Assembly (NCBI GenBank): GCA_023440965.1
Contig: JAEZRC010000007.1
Coordinates: forward strand, 558,001 to 622,000
Source of the DNA: Bacillota bacterium
GTDB lineage: Bacteria; Bacillota; Clostridia; Oscillospirales; Ruminococcaceae
Length of the DNA: 64,000 nt
Reading direction: 5' to 3'
A model generated the notes under the pieces. The model was not told where the DNA came from. It ran no database searches and saw nothing but the letters and a program-made list of their open reading frames with translations. Made by a program: the position numbers and the translations under genes. Shown piece after piece: positions 35,087-43,519 of the stretch (the first letter of the stretch is position 1; every line of letters starts with the position of its first letter).

Positions 35087-35145
35087 TATATGCGATACGC
35101 CCCCACTGATATTATTATTATATTCCCATCAGGATAGGGACTCAT
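35086..35145 (-). CDS. corA leader peptide, 19 residues
   Basis: A short ORF, MSPYPDGNIIIISVGAYRI, begins about 23 bases after the predicted transcription start, with the strong site CGGAGGTG in front. Its stop lies 30 bases before corA and directly at the base of the hairpin covering the corA ribosome site. A ribosome terminating here would open that hairpin. Proline codons and an AUA run occur in the ORF; proline-rich leader peptides control Mg transporter genes in enterobacteria, but no relationship by descent is claimed. I know of no described leader of this kind for Clostridia. Confidence 0.62.
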   Translation of the reverse strand: MSPYPDGNIIIISVGAYRI

Positions 35146-35174
35146 ATCACACCTCCGAAAAATTTTATATATAG

Positions 35175-35203
35175 ATTATAACAGCAAAATTTTGTTTGCA
35201 CAA
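35175..35203 (-). promoter_or_regulatory. Promoter for the corA transcript
   Basis: TTGTGC, 17 bases, TATAAT with TGT just before it (extended -10). It places the start of transcription just upstream of the leader ORF, leaving no room for an M-box. Confidence 0.7.
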
Positions 35204-35305
35204 TATTCTGACAATAATATTTTCATTTTTACTCAAAATCGTAAGATTCGGCAAAAATTACATAATTTTTTTATTGTTAATATATAAAGCAAAAAAATAT
35301 GCGGT

Positions 35306-35334
35306 AAAAAAATGCCTTATTAAAAGGCATTTTT
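35306..35334 (-). terminator. Terminator of ftsZ and the division cluster
   Basis: 10-bp stem AAAATGCCTT with its complement, 5-base loop and seven Ts on the minus strand. Confidence 0.85.
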
Positions 35335-35341
35335 AAATTAA

Positions 35342-36436
35342 TTAGTTTTCTCTCTTCTTGATGATTTCAAAAATATCATCATAATATTCTGAATTCTTTG
35401 AGAAAGATTTTGGTGTTGGTGTTGTTGATGTCGCTGATGTATCAGCTGTTGCACCAACCGTCACAGCAGCGTGACATGAAGAATTCTCAAAATCAGCAGC
35501 AATTACTGTTACGCAGATCTGATCTTCTCCTTCTTCAAGATAAGAAGCACCGAAGATGATTTCAACATCAGGAGCAGCTGCTGCCTGAATGATACTTGCA
35601 ACTTCATTAACTTCATCAATAAGAATATCGTCTGAAGCAACGATATTCACAAGCAATCTCTTAGCACCCTTAATAGAAGTTTCAAGCAATGGACTTGTGA
35701 TAACCTGCTTTGTAGCTTCAGATACCTTGTCCTTACCTGTACCATTACCGATTGCCATATGTGCATATCCAGCGTCCTTCATGATTGTTGAAACGTCAGC
35801 AAAGTCAAGGTTTATAAAGCCTTCGTTAAGGATAAGGTCAGATATACTCTTTACACCAGCTTTTAATACATCATCAGCAAGTGCGAATGACTGACGCATT
35901 GTCAACTTCTGGTCGCTTGAAAGAAGCTTTTCATTCGGAATAACAATAAGAGAGTCAACATGCTTTAATAATTCAGAAACGCCTTTTTCAGCCTGAATCA
36001 TTTTCTTGGCGCCTTCAAATTTAAAAGGCTTTGTTACAACAGCAACAGTAAGAATTCCTAAGTCCTTTGCAATTTCTGCAACAACCGGAGCCGCACCTGT
36101 TCCTGTTCCGCCACCCATACCAGCAGTAATAAAAATCATGTTAGCATCCCTGATAGCATCAGAAATTTCATCACGGCTTTCCTGTGCTGAGCCTTCGCCA
36201 ACTTCTGGCTTTCCACCTGCACCAAGTCCATGCGTTAATTTTGCACCAATTTGAATTTTTTCGGTTGCTAAAGATCTATTCAATGCCTGAGCATCTGTGT
36301 TAACTGAAATGTAATCAATATTTTCTATTCCGGCCTGAACCATGCAATTCAAGGCATTTCCTCCGCCGCCGCCAACGCCAACAACTTTGATCTTTACCTC
36401 GCCAATTACAGGCGTATCGTACGCAAATGCCGCCAT
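35342..36436 (-). CDS. ftsZ: Cell division GTPase FtsZ
   Basis: A 364-residue tubulin-like GTPase that forms the division ring. VVGVGGGGGNALNCM (about 18-32) is the N-terminal loop and GMGGGTGTGAAPVVAE (about 105-120) the tubulin signature; TLDEADE-type synergy text is replaced by the usual NLDFADVSTIMKDAGYAHM (about 205). A variable linker leads to the C-terminal peptide DDIFEIIKKREN, which should bind membrane partners such as SepF or FtsA. It is the last gene of the cluster, has its own likely promoter, and GGGAGGACTGTTAA precedes the ATG. Confidence 0.98.
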   Translation of the reverse strand: MAAFAYDTPVIGEVKIKVVGVGGGGGNALNCMVQAGIENIDYISVNTDAQALNRSLATEKIQIGAKLTHGLGAGGKPEVGEGSAQESRDEISDAIRDANMIFITAGMGGGTGTGAAPVVAEIAKDLGILTVAVVTKPFKFEGAKKMIQAEKGVSELLKHVDSLIVIPNEKLLSSDQKLTMRQSFALADDVLKAGVKSISDLILNEGFINLDFADVSTIMKDAGYAHMAIGNGTGKDKVSEATKQVITSPLLETSIKGAKRLLVNIVASDDILIDEVNEVASIIQAAAAPDVEIIFGASYLEEGEDQICVTVIAADFENSSCHAAVTVGATADTSATSTTPTPKSFSKNSEYYDDIFEIIKKREN

Positions 36437-36495
36437 TTAACAGTCCTCCCAATTTATCTTAAGGTTTTATCTGTATCTCTTGAATATATAATATT

Positions 36496-36524
36496 ATACT
36501 ATCATACATTACAAATAATTTCAA
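36496..36524 (-). promoter_or_regulatory. Likely ftsZ promoter
   Basis: TTGAAA, 17 bases, TAGTAT on the minus strand (TATAAT is 3 bases further), in the ftsQ-ftsZ gap. Confidence 0.5.
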
Positions 36525-36548
36525 GGTGTTTTTCAAAATAAGTACAAA

Positions 36549-37358
36549 TTATTTTGGTATGACAGACGCACTGTTCTTCCCACGCATAATTATTCTTCCT
36601 GAAAAGTTATCGTCTGTTTTATCATCAATGGTAGCTTTAATAAATCTAATCTTATACTCCATGTCTGATGAACTTCCAATTTCAATATCAATACGGTCTT
36701 GATAGGTAAATTTAATATTCAGCCTGTCTGATATATCTATTTTTGTTATATTATTCATTTTTGACTTACTGAATTCAGAAATAAGGCTTTTAACAATCCT
36801 TTCTTTATTTGGATCCTTTGATTGTATTTTAACATTAAGCTCAGCCTTAATAGGGTCAAAGCCTTTTATGAAAATCAATTTTTCCTTTGGTGAGGAAAGC
36901 TTGTCCTCTATTATTTTTCCATTCTTACTGATGACATAATACTGACCGTTGTATTCTATTGAAGCCATTGGTTCACACGGCGTTACTGAAATTACAATTT
37001 CAGACGGGAATTTTCTGCTGATTTTTACTGTATCAACATTAACAAGGGTTTTAATAACCGACTGCTGTGATTTTGCTTTGTCAAGGCGAATTAAATTATC
37101 ACCTTTTCTTATTCCGCTTGCTGAAATAATCTGTTCTGCGGAATATTTTGAAGAACCCTTTACTCTTATCGTGTCAATTCTGAAAAATACCGTCAGCGAA
37201 AGTACCACAAGTGCAAAAGCTACAGTAATAAATGTCATTAAATAATACAATGACATATTTTTCTTCCTGCGTTTTTTCTTTTTACGAGCTTGTGGTACCC
37301 GTTGATTGCTTTTAGAAATATTTCTTTTTGATGTTGAAATCTTTCTTACGTCACTCAT
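36549..37358 (-). CDS. ftsQ: Cell division protein FtsQ/DivIB
   Basis: A 269-residue bitopic membrane protein. A basic cytoplasmic N-terminus (1-34, many Lys and Arg) is followed by one membrane helix (about 35-60), then a POTRA domain beginning FRIDTIRVKGSSKYSAEQIISASGI (from about 64) and a beta domain. It scaffolds FtsL and the septal synthase. Divisome position between murA and ftsZ supports the call. Confidence 0.9.
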   Translation of the reverse strand: MSDVRKISTSKRNISKSNQRVPQARKKKKRRKKNMSLYYLMTFITVAFALVVLSLTVFFRIDTIRVKGSSKYSAEQIISASGIRKGDNLIRLDKAKSQQSVIKTLVNVDTVKISRKFPSEIVISVTPCEPMASIEYNGQYYVISKNGKIIEDKLSSPKEKLIFIKGFDPIKAELNVKIQSKDPNKERIVKSLISEFSKSKMNNITKIDISDRLNIKFTYQDRIDIEIGSSSDMEYKIRFIKATIDDKTDDNFSGRIIMRGKNSASVIPK

Positions 37359-37379
37359 TTATAATTACCTTCCGATTTT

Positions 37380-38633
37380 TTATTCTCTCTTTATTGAAGC
37401 CCCTATAAGTCCAAAATTCTTTTCAATAGATTCATAGCCACGATCGATATGTCTTGTATCATCAATAATTGTCTGACCTTCAGCACTTAACCCCGCAAGA
37501 ACCAATGCTGCTCCGCCACGAAGATCAGTTGCACACACCTGTGCGCCATATAGCTGATCAACGCCCTGGACAATTGCAACCTTGCCCTCTACTTTTATAT
37601 CAGCACCCATTCTCATAAGTTCACCAACGTGCTTATATCTATTCTCAAAAATAGTTTCAACAATAACACTTGTTCCCTTTGCTTTGCAAAGACAAGCCAT
37701 TATAATTGCCTGAACATCTGTTGGAAAGCCCGGATACGGCATTGTTCTGATTGTTTTGACCGGCTTAAGTGGTCGTGCTGCATTAATAAACAGCTTGTTC
37801 TTATATGCATAAAGAGAACAGCCCATTTCCTCATAAATAGGAATAACCGATTCAAGATCCTTTTCGCATATATTATTAATGCACAGCTCGCCATTTGTTA
37901 TTGCTGCGGCTCCGATGTATGTTGCGGCAACAATTCTGTCAGGCATAACTGTATAATCACAGCCATAAATTTCGTCAACACCTGTAATATATATAGTACT
38001 CTCACCATAACCACGTATTTTTGCTCCGCAGGTATTAAGGAAATTTGCAAGATCAACAATTTCAGGCTCTCTTGCCGCATTTCGGATAACTGTATCACCC
38101 TTTGCCAGAACAGCCGCAAGCATAATATTTTCTGTTGCTCCCACTGATGGGAATGACAATGAAATAGTTGCCCCCTTAAGCTCCTTTGGAACAGAGCAGT
38201 CGAGAACACCATATTCTTCTTTTATTACTGCACCCATCTGTCTTAAAGCAGAAATATGCAGATCAATAGGTCTTGGTCCTAATTCGCATCCACCAGGGAA
38301 GGAAAGTCTGCAACGACCAAGTCTGCCTAAAATTGCCCCTAGAAAAACAATAGATGAGCGCATTTCTCTCATCAGCTCATCAGAAACTTCGAAATGTGTT
38401 AGATTAGTAGTATCTACTATTACACTATCGTTTTCTCTTGTACATTTACATCCAAGGTATGTTAATATCCTACTTGCCGCAAAAACGTCCGAGAGCTTCG
38501 GGCAATTATGTAGCACAGTTGGTGTTTTCCCAAGTAATGTTGCTGCAAGAAGCGGCAAGGCACTGTTCTTTGCACCGTGTACTGCAATCTCTCCTGATAC
38601 TCTTGTTCCACCCTCTATTATCAACCTTTGCAT
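37380..38633 (-). CDS. murA: UDP-N-acetylglucosamine 1-carboxyvinyltransferase
   Basis: A 417-residue enzyme making the first committed step of peptidoglycan synthesis: transfer of enolpyruvate from PEP to UDP-GlcNAc. HGAKNSALPLL (19-29) carries the catalytic Lys22-Asn23 pair, and Cys116 in GGCELGPRPIDLH is the fosfomycin target, so sensitivity at this site is expected. The ATG at 38633 is chosen because GAAGGAG lies 8 bases upstream; a start eight codons earlier overlaps that site. Firmicutes often have two murA copies; this one is in the cell-wall cluster. Confidence 0.96.
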   Translation of the reverse strand: MQRLIIEGGTRVSGEIAVHGAKNSALPLLAATLLGKTPTVLHNCPKLSDVFAASRILTYLGCKCTRENDSVIVDTTNLTHFEVSDELMREMRSSIVFLGAILGRLGRCRLSFPGGCELGPRPIDLHISALRQMGAVIKEEYGVLDCSVPKELKGATISLSFPSVGATENIMLAAVLAKGDTVIRNAAREPEIVDLANFLNTCGAKIRGYGESTIYITGVDEIYGCDYTVMPDRIVAATYIGAAAITNGELCINNICEKDLESVIPIYEEMGCSLYAYKNKLFINAARPLKPVKTIRTMPYPGFPTDVQAIIMACLCKAKGTSVIVETIFENRYKHVGELMRMGADIKVEGKVAIVQGVDQLYGAQVCATDLRGGAALVLAGLSAEGQTIIDDTRHIDRGYESIEKNFGLIGASIKRE

Positions 38634-38717
38634 GGCATACACTCCTTCATTCAGCATTACATTTTATATTATGCTGATGATGAAAAAGTGGTGAATAATT
38701 ATTAAGAGTGCATGTAT

Positions 38718-39845
38718 TTATTTAATTTTCAATAAATCCACTATAATTTTATAAATTCTTTCATTTGTATCTGGGAAAGCTAGTTTTTTTGCATTATTTG
38801 AAAGTGACTCAAGCTCTTTTCTGTTGTCACACAGCTCTTTGACTGTTTTTATGAGAAGTTCGCTTGTCAAATCCTTCTGCTCAATAACTATTGCTGCTCC
38901 TGCATTCTGTAGAACCATACCATTATGATACTGATGATTTTCTGCAACAATTGGCGAGGGAATTAGAATAGAACCTCTTCCCATATTTTCGAGTTCAACA
39001 AGTGCATTTGCTCCACAACGGCTGATAACAAGGTCAGCGGCAGCCATACAAGTTGACATATTATTCAGATACTCTTTTATAACAAGACGCTTATTACCCT
39101 CTATCTTAACACCTTTAGATTCAAGATCATTGACAAAAGTGTCTTTACCCATTTTACCATAACTATGGATGTGGTTAATTATCATTTTTTCGCTTGACCA
39201 AGCAATCAAGTCAGCTACGGTTTCATTAATTCTTCCAGCCCCAAGGCTCCCGCCAGTTGAAAGGATGCATATTTCATCATCAAAGCCAAGTTCTTTCCTT
39301 GCCTGTTCTTTTGTAATATTATTAAAACTGCCCCTGATCGGAAGTCCAGTAACCTTGTATTTAAGGCTTGGATCGAGGTGCTTTTTAGCTTCTTCAACAG
39401 TTAGCATTACTCTATCAACGTGCTTTGATAAAAGCTTTGTTGTTACTCCAGGGAAGGCATTCTGCTCATGAATAGCAGTTTTTATGCCCATTTTTGCTGC
39501 TCTCAAAACTATTGGTCCGCTTACATATCCACCTGTACCGATAACAAGGTCAGGCTTAAACTGATTAATAATCTGCTTTGCTCGTGGTGATGAAAGCATA
39601 AGATAATATAAAGCCTTAAAGTTCCTTGCAACATTTTTAGGTGTGATTTTTCTTTGAAAGCCTTTTACTTTTATCGGTGCAAAGTTATATCCAGCGTTTG
39701 CTACAAGCTTTGCTTCTATTCCAAAAGGCGTTCCTGCAAATAGAAATTCAGTATCAGGATGTTTTTCCTTGATAATTTCTGCAATAGCAAGTGCAGGATT
39801 AACGTGACCTGCTGTTCCTCCACCTGCGAATAAAACCTTAAGCAT
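38718..39845 (-). CDS. murG: UDP-GlcNAc:lipid I N-acetylglucosaminyltransferase
   Basis: A 375-residue GT28 glycosyltransferase that turns lipid I into lipid II on the inner membrane face. LFAGGGTAGHVNPALAIAE (4-22) is the N-terminal G loop; GTGGYVSGPIVLRAAKMGI (about 104-122) is the second, and SRCGANALVELENMG (about 275-289) binds UDP-GlcNAc. It follows ftsW by 12 bases. Confidence 0.97.
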   Translation of the reverse strand: MLKVLFAGGGTAGHVNPALAIAEIIKEKHPDTEFLFAGTPFGIEAKLVANAGYNFAPIKVKGFQRKITPKNVARNFKALYYLMLSSPRAKQIINQFKPDLVIGTGGYVSGPIVLRAAKMGIKTAIHEQNAFPGVTTKLLSKHVDRVMLTVEEAKKHLDPSLKYKVTGLPIRGSFNNITKEQARKELGFDDEICILSTGGSLGAGRINETVADLIAWSSEKMIINHIHSYGKMGKDTFVNDLESKGVKIEGNKRLVIKEYLNNMSTCMAAADLVISRCGANALVELENMGRGSILIPSPIVAENHQYHNGMVLQNAGAAIVIEQKDLTSELLIKTVKELCDNRKELESLSNNAKKLAFPDTNERIYKIIVDLLKIK

Positions 39846-39857
39846 ATTTATTCTCCT

Positions 39858-41057
39858 TTAATCTTCAACAAGCGATTGCCGCGATATATTCAGTATTACC
39901 CCCATCTGGGCAAGCTGCATCGCAAGTGCAGTACCACCATAGCTAAAGAATGGAAGGCTTATTCCTGTATTAGGAACGGTGTTTGTTACAACGGCAATAT
40001 TAAGCATAGCCTGAATACTGATTTGTGCTGTCAGACCGACAGCAAGCATCATTCCAAATTTATCTGGTGCTTTTGATGCTATGTAAAATCCTCTGAATGA
40101 GAAAATAACAAACAATAAAATAACAAGCATTGCTCCGATTAGTCCAAGCTCTTCGCAGACGATTGAAAATACAAAGTCATTCTGTGCTTCAGGGAGATAA
40201 AGGTATTTTTGTCTTGACTCACCAAGTCCCATACCAAAAAGTCCGCCCGAACCGATTGCGATAAGCGACTGACAGGTCTGCCACGTTTCTCCCGTTTTAT
40301 CTGAAAACGGATCAAACCATGACTTGAATCGAGCAGTAAAGTATGTAAATTTTCCCGATACCATTAGCAACAATCCTGCTGCTGCTAATCCTGAAAGTCC
40401 AACGACAGCAATACTGACAAGATGTTTTAATTTTGCTCCGCCAACAAAAATCATTACAATACCAATTGCACAGATAAGTAATGTTCCCGAAAAGTGAGGC
40501 TGCAGTATCATTAAACTTGCTATTACGGCAAGGATCGCAAAGAATGGGAGAATACCGTATCTGAAAGTTTTCATCTTCCTATAATTCTTTGAAATAAGAT
40601 ATGCGAACAGGACGATTACAGCAAACTTCATAATTTCTGACGGCTGGAACTCAAGACCAATCCTAATCCATCTTTTAGCGCCATTTCGTTCTATTCCGAC
40701 AAATGGCGTAATAGCGAGCAATCCGAGTGCACCACAAAAGATAAGAGTAACCATTCTTTTATTGAAAAAGATATGATAATCAATAAAAGAAATAAGTATC
40801 ATAGCAGCAATACCTGCGGCTGAAATCATTATCTGTTTTTTTGCATAATAAAATCCGTCACCATTTTTAGTAATTCCCCAATAGTAGCTTGCTGAAAACA
40901 TCATTACAAGCCCTATTACCATTAGAGCCATTATGAGTATGAAAAACGGCTTGTCAAATTCACCAGTTTTTATTTTTGGCTTCTGAATCTCCTTCTGCTG
41001 ATGTGAAGATGTAATATTTGTTCTGGCAGAATTTATTCTTGTTTTATTTTGTGTCAA
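39858..41057 (-). CDS. ftsW: SEDS glycosyltransferase FtsW (SpoVE type)
   Basis: A 399-residue membrane protein with ten helices of the SEDS family, the septal peptidoglycan polymerase. A hydrophilic N-terminus (1-36) precedes the helices. WIRIGLEFQPSEIMKFAVIV (about 129-148) holds the conserved residues, FSDKTGETWQTCQSLIAIGSGG (from about 247) marks the large extracellular loop with the catalytic Asp, and PNTGISLPFFSYGGTALA (about 362) the last signature. It pairs with the PBP at 44988-47207. FtsW versus SpoVE cannot be separated by sequence. Confidence 0.93.
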   Translation of the reverse strand: MTQNKTRINSARTNITSSHQQKEIQKPKIKTGEFDKPFFILIMALMVIGLVMMFSASYYWGITKNGDGFYYAKKQIMISAAGIAAMILISFIDYHIFFNKRMVTLIFCGALGLLAITPFVGIERNGAKRWIRIGLEFQPSEIMKFAVIVLFAYLISKNYRKMKTFRYGILPFFAILAVIASLMILQPHFSGTLLICAIGIVMIFVGGAKLKHLVSIAVVGLSGLAAAGLLLMVSGKFTYFTARFKSWFDPFSDKTGETWQTCQSLIAIGSGGLFGMGLGESRQKYLYLPEAQNDFVFSIVCEELGLIGAMLVILLFVIFSFRGFYIASKAPDKFGMMLAVGLTAQISIQAMLNIAVVTNTVPNTGISLPFFSYGGTALAMQLAQMGVILNISRQSLVED

Positions 41058-41074
41058 GAAAAATCCTCCTTAAA

Positions 41075-42112
41075 CTATCTGACTGATACTAATGAAGATG
41101 TTGAAAAATAAATTGATACAACACCGATTATTCCGACGATTAGGGTAATAATTGAGAATACAATAACAATCTTGTATTCGCTCCAACCTGACATTTCAAA
41201 GTGATGATGTATAGGGCTCATTTTAAATATTCTTTTTCCTGTTGTCTTAAAGCTTATTACCTGAAGAACAACAGAAAGCGATTCGCAGACATAGATCAGT
41301 CCGATAAGCATAATAAGAAGATGATAGCCTGTTGCAAAGCCTATTGCTACTACTGCACCGCCAAGGAACATTGAACCTGTATCACCCATAAATACTTTTG
41401 CGGGGTTCAGATTCCACATTAAAAAGCCAAGGCAGCCACCGGCAAGTGATATTGAGAATATTGCAAACTCATTGTTCTTCATAAGGACGCATATCATAAG
41501 GAATGCAAGTGAAGCCACTAATGTAACTGAACTGCAAAGCCCGTCGATACCATCTGTTAGATTTACTGAATTAACAATGAAGATAATAAACACAATCATT
41601 AATGGGTAATAAAAAATTTTAAAATTTACGTCCCCAAAAATAGGGAACCATACTGATGTTGAAGTATCACCGAGTAAACGCATAACATAAAGATATCCGC
41701 CAGCTATAATAACCTGAAATACAACTTTCTGCATTGCACGAAGCCCAAGGTTACGCTTTTTAACAACCTTTATATAATCATCCAAGAAGCCAACAAGCAT
41801 AAAAAGCAATGCCATCATAAAACCTGTCAGAAGCTTTAGCCCCGCTGTATCCTGCTCCCCGTGGACATAACTGGTCTGGTAAAATGCTCTTAACAACACA
41901 AAGCCTGTTACTGTTGCTATCAATGTTCCTACTACGAACATAAATCCACCCATTGTAGGTGTTCCCTGTTTAGATTTATGCCAGTTAGGTCCTATATCAA
42001 GTATTGTCTGCCCAACCTTGACCTTTCTTAAATATGGGATAAAGAAAAATCCGCTGAGTGCTGTTATAGCAAAAGAAATTACAGCAACAATTGTATTTAT
42101 CCAGAATGGCAT
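41075..42112 (-). CDS. mraY: Phospho-MurNAc-pentapeptide translocase
   Basis: A 345-residue enzyme with ten membrane helices that forms lipid I. KQGTPTMGGFMFV (about 48-60), VGFLDDYIKVVKKRNLGL (about 107) with the catalytic Asp pair, NLTDGIDGLCS (about 184-194) and MSPIHHHFEMSGWSE (about 298-312) are MraY signatures. It lies between murF and ftsW; in many genomes murD follows mraY, but it does not here. Confidence 0.97.
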   Translation of the reverse strand: MPFWINTIVAVISFAITALSGFFFIPYLRKVKVGQTILDIGPNWHKSKQGTPTMGGFMFVVGTLIATVTGFVLLRAFYQTSYVHGEQDTAGLKLLTGFMMALLFMLVGFLDDYIKVVKKRNLGLRAMQKVVFQVIIAGGYLYVMRLLGDTSTSVWFPIFGDVNFKIFYYPLMIVFIIFIVNSVNLTDGIDGLCSSVTLVASLAFLMICVLMKNNEFAIFSISLAGGCLGFLMWNLNPAKVFMGDTGSMFLGGAVVAIGFATGYHLLIMLIGLIYVCESLSVVLQVISFKTTGKRIFKMSPIHHHFEMSGWSEYKIVIVFSIITLIVGIIGVVSIYFSTSSLVSVR

Positions 42113-42138
42113 TGTGTTCTCTCTCCTTGTGGTGTATT

Positions 42139-43500
42139 TTACTTATATAATTCTTCAATAACTTCTTCAAGCTTCAAGCCACGACTTGCCTTGAAAAGAA
42201 GAAGGTCATTTTTTCTTATATTTTCCTTTAAATAGCCGACAATTTCAGATTTATCTGAAAAGTATTTACTATTAATAATTCCAAGCTCTTTTGCTTTTTC
42301 AGCAATATGCTTTGAATCATTACCATAACAGATAAGAATATCTGTCTTTGAAGCTGCTACATATGTTCCTACTTCTTCGTGAAGCTTCTGTGACATTGAG
42401 CCAAGCTCAAGCATATCGCCAAGCACTGCTATTCTTCTTCCGCCTGGCATTGGTGTAAGCTCAGAAAGAATTGCAAGGGAAGCTTTTATTGAATCAGGTG
42501 CCGCATTATAGCAATCTATAATTACTGTCTGTTCACCTTTTTTTACAATGCTTTGTCTTAATCCTGACGGTATAAATTGAGCAAGAGAAGCAATAATCTG
42601 TTCAGGTTCAATTTCTGCCATTATTCCAACAGAAAAGGCTGCCAATGAATCAAGAACATTGTGTATACCAACACAATTAAGCTTTGCATTTATTTTCTTA
42701 CCCCAATAATTTATAACAAAGGTTGTTACACCATCATTGGTTTCAATTTCAGTTGCTCTTACATCAACATTTGGATTTTCAATGCCGTAGTAAACTATAT
42801 CACGGTTAAGCTCATCCTTGAGTTTTGACAGCATGTCATCATCGCCGTTAAGAATAAGCGGAGCATCATGAGATGTTCCGTCGAGAATTTCAAGCTTAGC
42901 TTTTAAAATTCCTTCCCTTGAACCAAGGTTTTCTATATGTGAATAACCTATATTTGTTATTACTGCAATAGATGGGCGTGAAATCTGCGACAATAATGAA
43001 ATCTCACCAAAATCGGACATACCCATTTCAATAACCGCTGCTTCGTGCTCGGAAGAAAGCTTAAGCAAAGTATGAGGAAGTCCTATTTCATTATTGAAGT
43101 TACCCTCTGTCTTGAGTGTCATATATTTTCCGGACAGCACAAGTGCAGTCATTTCCTTTGTTGTTGTCTTACCGACACTGCCAGTAATACCAACCAACAC
43201 AGGATTGAATCTACTTCTGTAATATCCTGCAAGATCAGCAAGTGCCTTTTTTGTATTATCAACAATAACACATCTTACACCTTCAACTGGTTTTTCCGTA
43301 ATTACTGCTGTTGCGCCAAGCTCGATAGCCTGTTTTGCAAAATCGTGTCCATCAAATTTATCACCACCAAGGGCAATGAATACGCAGCCCTTCGTGATTT
43401 TTCTTGTATCTGTTGAAACAGAAGATATAATTTCTGTACTTGGATAACCATAGCTTCCCTCGACAGCCTTTATTATCTCATATAAAGTTAAATCTTCCAT
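42139..43500 (-). CDS. murF: UDP-MurNAc-tripeptide--D-Ala-D-Ala ligase
   Basis: A 453-residue Mur ligase adding D-Ala-D-Ala to the UDP-linked tripeptide. The ATP loop is GITGSVGKTTTKEM (about 106-119), followed by VIEMGMSDFGEI and later DCYNAAPDS (about 318-326). The ATG at 43500 is chosen because ATGAGGATTTT precedes it and it matches the normal N-terminus; the frame runs 45 codons further back only by reading through murE. It starts 19 bases after murE. Confidence 0.95.
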   Translation of the reverse strand: MEDLTLYEIIKAVEGSYGYPSTEIISSVSTDTRKITKGCVFIALGGDKFDGHDFAKQAIELGATAVITEKPVEGVRCVIVDNTKKALADLAGYYRSRFNPVLVGITGSVGKTTTKEMTALVLSGKYMTLKTEGNFNNEIGLPHTLLKLSSEHEAAVIEMGMSDFGEISLLSQISRPSIAVITNIGYSHIENLGSREGILKAKLEILDGTSHDAPLILNGDDDMLSKLKDELNRDIVYYGIENPNVDVRATEIETNDGVTTFVINYWGKKINAKLNCVGIHNVLDSLAAFSVGIMAEIEPEQIIASLAQFIPSGLRQSIVKKGEQTVIIDCYNAAPDSIKASLAILSELTPMPGGRRIAVLGDMLELGSMSQKLHEEVGTYVAASKTDILICYGNDSKHIAEKAKELGIINSKYFSDKSEIVGYLKENIRKNDLLLFKASRGLKLEEVIEELYK

Positions 43501-43519
43501 AAAATCCTCATTTCTATAT

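Noticed and set aside
35056..35203. M-box magnesium riboswitch before corA
   Set aside because: The promoter at 35175-35203 leaves only about 110 bases of leader, occupied by a short ORF and one hairpin; no M-box core is visible.
37629..38147. Plus-strand ORF of 172 codons opposite murA
   Set aside because: Cys/Asn-rich shadow of a well-supported gene, with no ribosome site or recognisable domain.
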